DNA of 64,000 nt from Acanthosoma haemorrhoidale (taxonomy: Eukaryota > Arthropoda > Insecta > Hemiptera > Acanthosomatidae). Numbering within the stretch: position 1 is the first letter of the stretch; each line of letters begins with the position of its first letter. The notes beneath the pieces were generated by a model. The model was not told the DNA's origin. It saw nothing but the letters and a program-made list of their open reading frames with translations, and searched no databases. This document shows positions 46,972 to 57,800 of this stretch, one piece after another. The DNA lies in contig OV884015.1 in the NCBI GenBank assembly GCA_930367205.1, forward strand, positions 105,278,509 through 105,342,508, given 5' to 3'. The translations under genes and the position numbers were made by a program.

Positions 46972-47997
46972 CCCTCCGATTACCGTGGGATCGTTTTAGG
47001 ACCCCACACAAATCTTGTTTTTTAATAATTTTGCAAGAAGTCCACCACCTCTTGTGTTTTTCCGAGACTTATCCCCAAACGTGAAACTTTTAGAATCTGG
47101 AGTAGATCAGTTACAGTGCCTTCTCGACTTTATATAGAATTTTTGTTGCTCGGAAATAACTAGGGCTCTCCCTGATCCCTGATAGTATTTGAGGGTGCCC
47201 TATTTGTAGAAATTAAATTTACCAGAAATGAGCACTCCAGGACAACCACTACCAAGAACTATCAATCAAAGTTTCTATTCTCATCTTTATAGAGAATTTT
47301 GTCTCCTTTGTTTTCTACAGCCCAAAAAAATAATAGTAATCAGATATTTTCTGATAATCCACCTCTGCGCCCACATACTTTGTCGTACTTTTTCATCATT
47401 CTCAGCTCGGTTTACTTAAGTATTTTCAACCGTGCGGCTCTTATGAAATGGAACATGTAGTTTCTTCTCGTACATGGAGAATTGTTGAAGAGGCCGGAGC
47501 AATCGCTCATTAGCAATTTGATAAACCTGAAGACGAATCCCAGGAGGTAATGTAGTACTATTCTGACACGGTTTCTATTGCGTCATTCTGGAGGTACAAG
47601 GAGAACATGATGACAAAATATCTATTGATAATGAACAAGAAACCAGCGAATCTGGTATTTTCCATTCCAAAGATGCTACATTTTGGTCCAAAGATCCATT
47701 TGTTTGAAAGATATTACATTAATTAGAATACTTAAAGAATTAAGAATACTTTAATGAGGAGAAAAAAGTTTTCCCAAAAATATTCAAAATAACATGTAAT
47801 TTTTAAAAGCAATTATATCTTTTCATGTGGGTAATTGACATTTTGAGGTTGTATTCACCATTTAGAACTCTGAATATTGCTCATTTTCAACTTCCTACCT
47901 ACCTCTGCATGGTGGCAATGGAGAAAAAATGTTGGGGTCCTGTAAGAATCCCCTTGGTATTTGGCATTTCACAAGACCCTCCATGGTACTCGGAGTG
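46972..47997 (+). mobile_element. piggyBac-like element, degenerate
   Basis: Flanked by TTAA at 46968-46971 and 47998-48001. Terminal repeats CCCTCCGATTACC and (reverse strand) CACTCCGAGTACC. Inside, near 47630-47705, one frame reads ETSESGIFHSKDATFWSKDP, like the N-terminal W-S-K region of piggyBac transposases. At 1.03 kb it is shorter than an autonomous element, and frames are broken. Confidence 0.8.
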
Positions 47998-48433
47998 TTA
48001 AGAAGGAATAGTCTGGCAATCCCATTTAAGGTCAGAAATGAAAGTGTTTCTCGTAGAATTTAATTGATATTTATAATGCAGTTACACTAAGGTAAGATAA
48101 TAAGATATCACAGATAGAAGTCATCAATCATGATTAAAAATTACATTATAATTAAATACTTGATTTAAGAACAATGACATTTTTAAACTAACAGTTCAAC
48201 CCTATGATTTTAAATAGAGAGGTAAGTATTTTAATTTCATAAATAGTAATTTTTATTTTAATGAAATAAATGTTAGGGAAACCTAATTTAAGAACACACT
48301 AATATAAATTGAAAAATTAAGTTAAGCAGTGCGTTTATTTCATATGTTACATTTACAAAAAAAAAAGTTTATAAAAGATATTTATTTACATGTATTTAAA
48401 TTTAGCATAATTGATATGCAGTTTTTGATTTGT

Positions 48434-48439
48434 TTTATT
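48434..48439 (-). terminator. Poly(A) signal of the CPAP1 gene
   Basis: AATAAA on the minus strand, 40 bases downstream of the CPAP1 stop codon. Confidence 0.75.
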
Positions 48440-48478
48440 TTAAGAGCAGTTTGCCAGTGATGGCTGTTCTGTCGTCGG

Positions 48479-48610
48479 TTAAAGATCTTCCAGGGGGACG
48501 CCACAGCGTACGTTGTAGAAGTTGTCACATACTTTGAACTGCGGGTGAAACAGGGTACCATTGGTGCAGATGTGACTGCTTACGATATGTCCCTGGCAAA
48601 GGTGGAACAC
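48479..48610 (-). CDS. CPAP1: CPAP1-type cuticular protein, exon 3 (end of chitin-binding domain)
   Basis: The minus-strand acceptor TTTTTTTCAG ends at 48611 and the exon opens in phase 0 as VFHLCQGHIVSSHICTNGTL and continues FHPQFKVCDNFYNVRCGVPL EDL to a TAA at 48479-48481. It holds four of the six cysteines of a peritrophin-A (CBM14) domain, with Cys spacing 9, 12 and 7 inside the exon. Joined to 56722-56909 and 63950-63983 the gene encodes 117 residues. The single CBM14 domain puts it in the CPAP1 group of chitin-binding cuticle proteins. No rival frame is open. Intact, with a poly(A) signal 40 bases on. Confidence 0.93.
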   Translation of the reverse strand: MFHLCQGHIVSSHICTNGTLFHPQFKVCDNFYNVRCGVPLEDL

Positions 48611-48619
48611 CTGAAAAAA

Positions 48620-49655
48620 AGATAAACGTACAAACTTATCAAAATAAGGATTTTAATTTTTAGGCGTGTTCACCTAATTTGCAAATGTTGCAATGAGGTC
48701 TGGGTCGACTACTGGGTTCAGATTAGTTGTCGCCACTGTGGATTATATTATCACATAACCTTCAAATTGAGTCTGATGTATTATATAATTATGGGTTTCA
48801 TTACAGATGCGGAAAAATATTGTTATGACTTTTTTTTGTAATTATAGTCTTAAGGTCCCATCACATGTAACTTATCAGGACATTGAGATATTTAATTTGA
48901 TGCTCTACTCAATACAATACAATTATTTGATTAAAGATTCTTCATGAGGTCACTTATATGGTCAGCATCTCTTCGGCATCGAGTAGAACTTCCATACCTA
49001 TCATCCCTCTAAATCGAACTGCTGCTGTGAAAAATTGCAAATTGCAATCTCGATGACAGTTAGTGACATTACATAATTATAGTCCACTGAAGTCCCAACA
49101 GGTCAGGCTGTTTAATTGGATACCTTGCTTTGATAAGATACGACAGTATTTACTTTTTTAATTATTAAGCAATGGATAATGTCCCTTCATTATTTTTCAT
49201 GGGGTTGCTTATATTTTATGCATTATTATATCAAATTGATCCACTATGCAATATATCATAGTTCTAAAAGAAAAGAAAACGCGGTTTTGCTAACTTTTGA
49301 CAGCTATCATAGTTTAAAAATGATAAAACAAAAATTATATATTTTCAATCAGGAGATAATTATCTATATTTTTGACGCTATACTCAAAATGATAGTAATG
49401 TTTTATATTATCTATTGATGAATTAATGGCGCTTAAACATGGTTTATAGAGGTGGGAGTATTTTTCATGTCATCCCAACATGAAACGGGAATTCCATATA
49501 AAAGTTCATATCCTTAGATTGAACATGGTACTTATGAAGACCGGTACAGGCAGACATTCGGGAAGGGGGGTTGAAATAAGGGATTTGGCACTGGTTTTTA
49601 AAAATTCATTGCCTATCATCTCGACTGGACTAACAAATTAACTCAGTATTGGTAG
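48620..49655. other. Intron 2 of the CPAP1 gene, left part
   Basis: AT-rich. No recognisable element or exon on either strand. Confidence 0.4.
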
Positions 49656-49830
49656 AAAAAACGCAAATGGGCTAAGGCTGGGTCAATCTGACCCAACAAA
49701 AATTAATTTTTATTTTTGTACTGTTTAGTAGGGTTTATTAGGGAAACGAAACTCATAATATATATATAAATGTATTGTAGAATATCTATTACTGAAATAA
49801 TGGTAGTTGATATAAACATTTTTTTTACTA

Positions 49831-50023
49831 ATGAAATTGAAATTGAAACTGATACAGTTAAGTAAACTGTTGCCTAGAACAATTCAATGAAATAGAAGAA
49901 TCTTGTCTTTCAGAAATAAATGTAACATAACGCTAGTTAATCACGATTTTATTATACATTACCACAGAGATTAGTCTATTTTGAAACACAGCAATGTTTG
50001 TAATCTATGTTGAAGTGTTTGTA
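49831..50023. repeat. About 180-bp mobile repeat, copy 2, nested
   Basis: Interrupts the piggyBac-type element. The related copy at 54560-54572 reads straight through (TTTTTACTAAGACCTATAAT), giving the empty site. It matches 46395-46571. Confidence 0.8.
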
Positions 50024-50555
50024 ACCTATAATTATAAAAATTAATAAATAATTATGACAAGTGTTATTGGAACTTTGATTTTATTTGTTATACAAAATAA
50101 CGATTTGTAACAAAAGTAGATAATAAGATATAAGAAAACATAAAATCGTATACGAAAGTGCAAAATATAAAAAGACCTATAAAAAAAAACGAATAATTAT
50201 TATGACAGTGTTATAGGAACTTTCATTTCCCCCTCCCCCCCCCCCCCGACAAACTCTCTCTGAATAATAAAATAAAAATGTAATACAACAATAAAGTGTT
50301 GTGAAATTAAAAAATATATGGACTAGAAAAATATCAAACTATTTAGTCTTCATCATAACAGAGAGTGCATCAAGAAATTTGATGTTCTCCACATATTAGA
50401 TTTACTTTTTATAGAATCGGTTCCCCTTTCTATCTTTACTTTTGTCACATCATCTTTCGTTTTTTCCTATGGTGATTTTCTTGAATTGGTCAGTTTCATG
50501 ACGGTGGTCCGAAATCGCTTGGAGCGAATCCTAGGGATGTACGTCACTGCACCAT

Positions 50556-50574
50556 CCACCGGGGGGGGGGGGGG
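50556..50574. repeat. Poly(G) run
   Basis: About 14 consecutive G near the right end of the piggyBac-type element. A poly(C) run lies at 50226-50240. Confidence 0.9.
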
Positions 50575-51164
50575 AGCTAACTAGGGTCAATCTGACCCTA
50601 GCCTAATCGTTTGAGGGTTAAGTCCCGATTTTGTTTTCATTGCTTATAAAGCTAGCAACAACAGACCTAAATCATAGTAAATCTTCTAGTCTAACAAAAC
50701 CTCATTGTAGAAGATCTCTGTTATGCACGAGTTCTAAATAATGAGGTTCGTAGACTTCTTAATATAGTCTTATTGGATGTCTTGTTTGTACTATTGCTGA
50801 TTACTAGTTACAATTTTCCAACTCCTGTCTATTGTAAACTTGAGTTGATTACAATTCCGAAATTTAGTCAAAACTTCCCATGGTTGAATCCTGTTCGACC
50901 TAGATGCTTACAATTTGCATACAAGTTCAACTTGATGTCTCAGTGACACCGAAAATTATCAAGATCAGTTCATTAATTAATTACATATACATTTCAACAC
51001 CTTAGAACTGGTAAATATCACACGTTACAGATGGCCTAGTCTATTATATTACCCTTCCAATCCCACTACGAACTGGTGAACCAGTGGCGTATTTATGAAA
51101 AAAGAAAATGAAATTAAGTAAATCAGAGTAAATAATTATTACTTGAATGTATATCCCTTCAATT

Positions 51165-51410
51165 GTTTATTAACCCCCAATATTCTTTGTTGCAGAAGAA
51201 ACTCACATTTACGCGATTGCTGGACCAAACTTTTGTATTTAATAGGTGCGGGAATAATTCAAGGTGAATTTAGAAGGATAAATAATACGAATCTCGTTCA
51301 ACATTCGACACACTTTCGGACCCGAATTCACCTCCAGGGTAACGAAATCATTAATAAAGCGAACCAATATTTTGAAAAGGGATTTTTAGACAAAATAACG
51401 TCAAACTTCT
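51165..51410 (+). mobile_element. Dispersed repeat fragment, copy 2
   Basis: Homologous to 34810-35015, with an extra ATTGCTGGAC segment. Class unknown. Confidence 0.45.
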
Positions 51411-52738
51411 TTTTATTAAATCCTGCTTATGCCATTTATTTTCTATAGTTGCGATTCTTCGACATCCGGTCAAAATTTTCATGAGGGTGCGTATAATCGC
51501 TAATCGATAATATAATTGTCGGATCTGTTCATATCGATTAAAATCAATTATGCACTGCACAGCCTTGAAGTGACCAAAATAGTTTTTAGGGTTTTCATTT
51601 TCATGGCGGGTATGCGGACCTGATCTGTGTAGTGTTGCGCTCTACAAAGTTTTTTAAAAATTTTGAAGGAGTATCCTCAAAACTGGTCAGAAACGACAGC
51701 AGTTATAGAACAGTGTTAGGGTCTGACGAGTCGACTCTACTGCGGCCATTTTTGACGCATTGCATTATTATTGTGCAACAGGTGACGCCTTCAAACTTTT
51801 TTGCGTTTAATTAGTGCAAGTGCCAGTGTTTTCAGTCAACGGCAATGGGGACTGTTGTGACCGCTAAACTACATAAGATAAATCACCCTATACTCTATTG
51901 TATATATATTGTAAGCAAATGTAAATAACAGAACCAAAATATAAATCATTGTGAATGTGGTAAATAATAAACATGCAGCTGTAAGCCAATTAGTTATATG
52001 AGCTGGGGCACCAGCTACCAGTAGCAGGTACTAAGCGACCCAACCTGTAAAACCAGAGCTGATTGGCTACTGACGAAGCCAACTGTGTATTGAAGACCGG
52101 CGGTTTGGGGCCTGTATATCTTTCTGCTGAAAACTAACTGGCTCGTGGCTGCTCTGGTGTAAACTCTGAAACTTGCCTTTTTTATTATGAAAACCTCTGC
52201 ATCTCTCTCTCTTCACCTCGCTATGTTTTAGTCCGGCGTTGTCAGACCCCACACCTTCCTAGTGGGAATCGCTGCCTTCGTCTCGCTAAATCTAGCACCT
52301 CCTTGGGAGAGACCTCTCCCTAGTGGACAACGGTTGTCGCGGCCCTGCAAACTTACCAAGCCATGTCTCCCGTGACAATTTAGTCTGCCTCTCTCCGGTT
52401 CACACTCGCCTTTGGGATCCGGACGGATTTCGCCTACCCTTAGATACCGAGTGTGAATTCATGGTCATTCCAAGACCACATAAACTACCTACACCACCTA
52501 CCCTATACCTCTTCCCCTGAACATAGTGGATTGTCGGGGCACATACCTATCAAAAATGGAGTCAGATAGTAAGACCGTCATGAAACGATTGTCCATGTTA
52601 TAAACTTAATCAACCCTCACTTCGTCACCGGGGCTGACTAGGCACCCCTCTCGTGACGACCCGACAGGGACGGCACCCCGTTAAAAAGAATTTTACCGTA
52701 TATTTATGTTATTAACTGTGGACTAATTTCGGAAGTTT

Positions 52739-52897
52739 ATGGAGGCGGAAATGGAGATAGATGCTTCCGCGCCACCAACCCTGGACAGCGAGGACTTCGT
52801 TGTCCCAAAAAACAGGGCAAAGGCCAAGCGGCCAGCCAAAATGACGGCGACTCAGGTCAAAAACATATCAAATTCTTCGATTCGTTGCAATACATGA
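52739..52897 (+). pseudogene. Truncated LINE ORF1
   Basis: About 52 codons. The first 40 or so (…DSEDFVVPKNRAKAKRPAK) look like the N-terminus of a gag-like ORF1. The frame then runs into the fused 3' end of the element and stops. Confidence 0.55.
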
Positions 52898-53084
52898 CAA
52901 ATCCGGTATTTGGCACCATAACCCCCGCTCCGTTCTCCTATCGATGGCAGAACGCTTTAGTCTGTTATGTTTTAATTTAAGTTTTAGTATGTAAATTTTC
53001 CCAAATTTGTAAACCGAATGTGAGCCCCATCACCTAGTCCAGCCTATTGCCTTTGTATTTTTAACTGTAAAACGAAACATGCTA

Positions 53085-53712
53085 CAGTAGAATCCCGATA
53101 ATCCGTATTGTCAAGGGACTGACAGTTTAGTACGAATTATCGGGAATACCAATAATCGGGAGAACAAAATTAAAAAACGTATTAATGCAAACATGTATGT
53201 ATTAAGAAGTAGGTATAATGTAGAAAGGATAAAAACTATGCAATAAACACTGCTTCATACTAAACTAAACAATAAACAATACATGCAATAAAAAATATTT
53301 ACATACTTATTCTTACTCTTTAATAGAGAGGCTAACTTTTTTCGGAAGCATGGTAACGTGTCACAACGATAACGAAATTCCTAAAACGTTCCCTCTCTCC
53401 TCTCTTTATCTCCTTTCAGTAGAAAGAGTACGAATTACATATGGGATTTCCTAGAAAACATTTATCTCGCACTCGTCCTGCTCTCTGGTCTCTCATTGTC
53501 CTCTTTCCCTTTCTTGGAACAGTACGAATTAACGAGGTTTTAAGCTGGAAATACGTATTATAAAAGGTTTTAAGTGACCTCGAGCATAAAAATAATACGA
53601 ATTACCGAAGGAACTGAAATGCATTGTTTTTATACCACTTACCGGGATTTTCTCTGGGGACCGGCAAATTTGTACGAATTAGCCGGAAATACGATTAATC
53701 GGGATTCCACTG
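53085..53712. mobile_element. pogo/Tigger-type MITE
   Basis: 628 bp with ends CAGTAGAATCCCGATAATCC and (reverse strand) CAGTGGAATCCCGATTAATC and TA on both sides (53083-53084, 53713-53714). No transposase. It sits inside the 3' UTR of the surrounding LINE, whose sequence resumes at 53715. Confidence 0.85.
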
Positions 53713-54449
53713 TATTGTAATTCTACCCTCCTTCAAATGCATGTTATGCTATGCAGGAAAAGGAGCCACAAATCTGCATTTGTTCATGTTATTGTTCATT
53801 TGTTTGTAAAAATTTTTGGATTAAAAGGCTTTTGAAAAAAAACCAACAAAACACTATATAGTAATCCACTATATCGATTGGAGCTGATGTATGATCTCAG
53901 CTGTTTAATTAAGATAACCACCCGCGAATGATTGCTATGTTATGAGTTATCTAAAGCATTTATGTACAATTTACAACTCATTGAAGTTAATGATTATCAA
54001 ATGTATTTATTATCTCGGTCGCTTCAACCCTTATGTTGTTTTTTTACATTAATCGATGATAAATATCTTTATATAAGTTCAGCGATGAAAGCAGATAAAT
54101 GACAAATATTTTAAATATCAAAGAGGCTCCGTAGCAGTCAGTGATCTAGATTGAGAAGTGTCGTTAGCCGTCCTTGGAAGGCCGTTGGCGATCGCTTACA
54201 TAAATATGTAGGTCCAGTTCCATAACCTCATTCTATCTCTTTCGCCAGAATCATATGCTGTATTATAAATATGTATATAACAATAAACTATGTCTTTTCT
54301 TCAAGTCAAGTGAAAAATAAATCGAAGTACGAAGAGGCAATCAGATAAGTCCGGTTCTACTTTTGATTTGGTTCGAAAAAAAAACAGCTCTAGAATGGGT
54401 ACACCAGTGCATTGTGCACAAATTAAAAAAAAATTTTTGTATTTGTCAA

Positions 54450-54955
54450 CAAAAATTAATTTTAATTGTTGAACTATTAGTAGGAAAACGAAACTCTTAA
54501 AATATATTGTAGAATATCTATTACTGAAATAATGGTAGTTGTTTTAAACATTTTTTTTACTAAGACCTATAATTATAAAAATGAATAAATAATTATAACA
54601 AGTGTTATTGGAACTTTGATTTTATTTGTTATACAAAATAACGATTTGTAAAAAAAATATATAATAAGATATAAGAAAGTACAAAATATAAAAAGTGTTA
54701 TAGGAACTTTCATTCCCCACCCCCCAACAAACTCTTTCTGAATAATGAAAATGGAATACAACAATAAAGTGTTATAAAATTACAAAATATATAGACTTGA
54801 AAAATATCAGACTATTTAGTCTTCATCGTAATCGGTTCCCCTTTCTATCTTTACTTTTGTCATAAGATATAAGAGAATGGCGATTCTCTTGTATTTGTCA
54901 GTTTCATGACGGTGGTCTTGCCCATTTTCGGCGTTCGAATCCCGACTAAATATAC
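54450..54955. mobile_element. Related piggyBac-type fragment
   Basis: Colinear with 49700-50510 but without the nested 180-bp repeat and without clear terminal repeats. Confidence 0.65.
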
Positions 54956-54959
54956 TAAA

Positions 54960-56180
54960 GCTCCAATAGTAAATTCCACACCGACAAAGGTACTGACAAA
55001 AATATACTATATACTGATGAGGTCTAGGTGTTTCATGTTAATGTAGTTGTATGCGTATACAAGACTCAGGTTAAGTGTTTACGAACCAGCCTGCCCGATA
55101 GATGGGTCTGGGAGTCCGAGAGTACTACTTGGGGCTCTGTTCTCTTGAATATACATTGATATATTATAAATTTTGTTTAATGTAATTTATTTTACGTTTT
55201 TACAATGATAAATTATATTCTTTCTAAAAAGAAAGAAAGAGATTTACAAGATATACAAATAGTGCTTCCCACGCTGCGGACGGACTGACCAGCCCGTAGG
55301 ATCATTACGTCAACCGCTTTCATAAACGTCAAGGAATCTGTGCCAGTTGGTAAAAGGCCACAGCTGACCCCTACGTGTATAATATCTGCACCAGATTCTT
55401 CGGGGGGTCGGACCTCTGTGGAACCTACTATCGATAAGGCAGCAATGGAAAATACGACCTCATAGCACACAATAGATTTAAAGGCTGTCGTAGAAAAATG
55501 TCACCACAGTTTATCTGCCGGTAAAAATGATAGATTTTATTTTCTTGCAGGCGGTTGAAATATATTTGCCGGATAAAGTTTTGAAGAAAGAAAGTTTAAG
55601 TAGGAATTGCAAAGTTGTCTTTTAATCCTCAAAAATTGTCTATCGCATTTTGAAGCGATTTAAATTGAAAAATTACATTTGTGAGTGGTATTTGGAGAAA
55701 TGTGAAAAGACCGAGAGTTTCAAAGGCAATCAATTTTTACCAATGAAGCTAAATTTAAATCAATTGTCATCTTTGCACTCTAACACCAACGTACTTTCTT
55801 CAAATTTAATTTGAGTTAGGCCGTTATTTTTCAATCATTAAAAGTGTAACATTTTTATGCTAAATCTTGTATATTATTGTAGTTTAGTTATCAATTTTTT
55901 TCAGCATTCAAAATAATGTTATTTTCTTTAAATTCAACTCATTGTTAAAACTCCCACTCATGTTGATAAAGATATACAGGCAGTTTATTGTCACCATTAG
56001 TATCTCTTATTTGCATATTTATTAATTAAAATTGTTTTGATTTATTTACTTTGGTATTTATTATTTCTAATGTATTAATCATACGTTATTTATTGCTTTT
56101 ATGGCAAAGTGCACATATGTGTTCAGTGACAGACTTACAACAGTCACCGAACCGTCAATATTCTGGGTGTAGTTGCCGAA
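54960..56180. other. Intron 2 of the CPAP1 gene, right part
   Basis: AT-rich. An 85-aa minus-strand frame at 55213-55470 (VGSTEVRPPEESGADIIHVG) is GC-richer than its surroundings but unrecognised; it may be a retroelement scrap. Confidence 0.35.
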
Positions 56181-56182
56181 GT

Positions 56183-56721
56183 ACATTAGTGTGTAACTTA
56201 CAATTTTCTCCACATTCAGCTCATTCCTGTGATGATACAGTTATCTCTTCTACTCTTACAGCTGTAGAGTAAAGAGGCATTTCCTACTAATTAATACACT
56301 TGATAAGGGCATTAAATGATCTTTAATGTACCTGATAAGGACATTACCTAATAATTAATGTAACTGATAAGGGCATTACCTAATAAGTAATGTAACTGAT
56401 AAGGACATTACCTAATAATTACTGTAACTGATAAGGGCATTACATGATAATTAATGTATCTGATAAGGGCATTGCATGGTAATTAATGTAACGGATAAGG
56501 GCATTACATGATAATTAATGTACCTGATAAGGGCATTACACGATAATTAATGAATCTGATAAGGGCACTATATGATAATTAATGTACTAGATAAGGTCAT
56601 TACATGATAATTAATGTACTAGATAAGGGCATCGCCTGATAATTAATGTACTAGATAAGGACATTGTCTGATAATTTATGTACCTGATACGGGAATTTCC
56701 TAACAATTAATGTAACATTAC
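56183..56721. repeat. 32-bp minisatellite block 1 with leader
   Basis: A roughly 110-bp leader (TGTGTAACTTACAATTTTCT to AAAGAGGCATTTCCT) is followed by about 13 units of 32 bp, typified by CTGATAAGGGCATTACCTAA and TAATTAATGTA. The block runs directly into the splice donor of CPAP1 exon 2. Read on the minus strand, most units contain AGGTAATG, the same letters as that donor. Confidence 0.93.
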
Positions 56722-56909
56722 CTGACATCCTGTCGCTTCGTCTGCGTGGTAGCCCCACTCCCTCTGCTCACAGCTGAAGCCCGTGGATCTTGGCACCGCC
56801 GAATACGTCGGGTACAGCGGTGGGTAGTGTGGCAGGTGAAGGTCGTGGTAGGGGTCGTGAGGGGTACCGTCTGCGTTGTAGTAGTGCCCTCCGTATGCAC
56901 AGCATGCCA
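56722..56909 (-). CDS. CPAP1: CPAP1-type cuticular protein, exon 2
   Basis: The minus-strand acceptor TGTTGTTGACAG ends at 56910, and the donor CAG/GTAATG has its GT at 56721-56720. It is 188 nt, entered with two bases that complete a Val codon after exon 1's final G, and left in phase 0. It completes the signal peptide (…ACCA), then gives a His/Tyr/Pro-rich linker (YGGHYYNADGTPHDPYHDLH and onward) and the first part of the chitin-binding domain (GFSCEQREWGYHADEATGCQ). The two Cys here are 14 residues apart and the next, in exon 3, is 5 further, as in CBM14. In-frame sequence upstream of the acceptor has no ATG, so an exon 1 is required. Confidence 0.93.
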
Positions 56910-57276
56910 CTGTCAACAACAGTACATATAACCATAGTAACTAACAATAGTTATATACTACAGCAATAGCTAAAGTTCCATTTATGTACTCAGATACTTA
57001 ATTAAAATATGAATTTCACACAAACTGTGAGACTTTTAATAGACTGTATAAATGATGTTGACATTAATAACGGGCAAGTTCAATCAGTTAAACATATGTT
57101 TACTTAGAGGAAATAAAATATGTGGATGTGGGAGAGGGTCCCGCCCCAACCAAAAAAGGTTAGTGAGATTATATTGGAACGGCAGTGATAAATGGTGACA
57201 ATAGATATCAACTATGGTCGAATGCCATTGCATTGATATTTCTTCATCTGTTGATCCGTCACTCATGATGTGCATG

Positions 57277-57472
57277 TACATCAGTGTGTAACTTACAATC
57301 TCCTCCACATTCAGCTCATCCCTGTGATGATACAGTTATCTCTTCTACTCTTACAGCAGTAGAGTAAAGAGGCATTTCCTTGCAATTAATGTACCTGATA
57401 AGGTCATTAACTAATAATTAATGTACCTGATAAGGACATTACCTAAGGAATAATATACCTGATAAGGGGTAA
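57277..57472. repeat. 32-bp minisatellite block 2, leader and first units
   Basis: A second copy of the leader (57277-57390) followed by three units (CTGATAAGGTCATTAACTAA, CTGATAAGGACATTACCTAA and similar). It lies in CPAP1 intron 1. Confidence 0.9.
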
Positions 57473-57800
57473 GCCAAGCTCTACAAATTTATACTTAAGC
57501 CAATCCGGACATACAAAGAGCTATGGGGGGGCAGCAAAAAAGTCGAACATCAGGCGTATCAAATCCTTTCAATCAAAAGTCCTGAGAAAAATAGTAAATG
57601 CCCATTATTACATCAACGACAAAACCCTTTATAACGATCTTAATACAACTTAAATTCTTGAACTCGTCCCTTCCAAGCTCATGAAATTCCCCAGTAACCT
57701 ATCCAACCACCCTAATCCCCTAGAACAGTCATTACACTGCACCAATAATCCCTATAATCCTCCTCGGAGACTAAAACGGCAGTGGCCTGGGGATCTGCTA
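57473..57800 (+). mobile_element. LINE J1 fragment inside the minisatellite
   Basis: About 320 bp of J1, from CCAATCCGGACATACAAAGA to GTGGCCTGGGGATCTGCTAA. The repeat array resumes at once on its right (ATAACTGATAAGGGCATTAC). Confidence 0.8.

Larger units (their letters stand above)
49660..50617. mobile_element. piggyBac-type non-autonomous element
   Basis: Imperfect inverted ends CGCAAATGGGCTAAGGCTGG and (reverse strand) CTCAAACGATTAGGCTAGGG, each running into a palindromic GGGTCAATCTGACCC motif. TTAA lies at the right edge (50618-50621); the left edge is less clear. No transposase frame. Internal sequence matches 54450-54955. Confidence 0.65.
51860..53845 (+). mobile_element. Internally deleted LINE (5' UTR, ORF1 start, 3' end)
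   Basis: A GC-richer leader (51860-52665) matches 20840-21710. An ATG at 52739 follows, opening MEAEMEIDASAPPTLDSEDF and a basic stretch, which looks like the start of a LINE gag-like ORF1. Near 52858 it jumps to the 3' end of family J3, with AAATTCTTCGATTCGTTGCA, the GCCCCATCACCTAGTC 3' UTR and an A-rich tail near 53835. ORF2 is missing. A pogo-type element interrupts the 3' UTR. Confidence 0.7.

Noticed and set aside
49179..49418. 79-aa Ile/Tyr/Lys-rich frame
   Set aside because: Typical of random AT-rich DNA; no motif or splice context.
54935..54955. GTTCGAATCCC motif suggesting a tRNA
   Set aside because: Lies at the end of a piggyBac-type fragment, with no tRNA-length foldable sequence around it.
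56746..56931. Plus-strand frame over CPAP1 exon 2
   Set aside because: Low-complexity Val/Arg sequence antisense to an exon whose minus-strand reading completes a chitin-binding domain.
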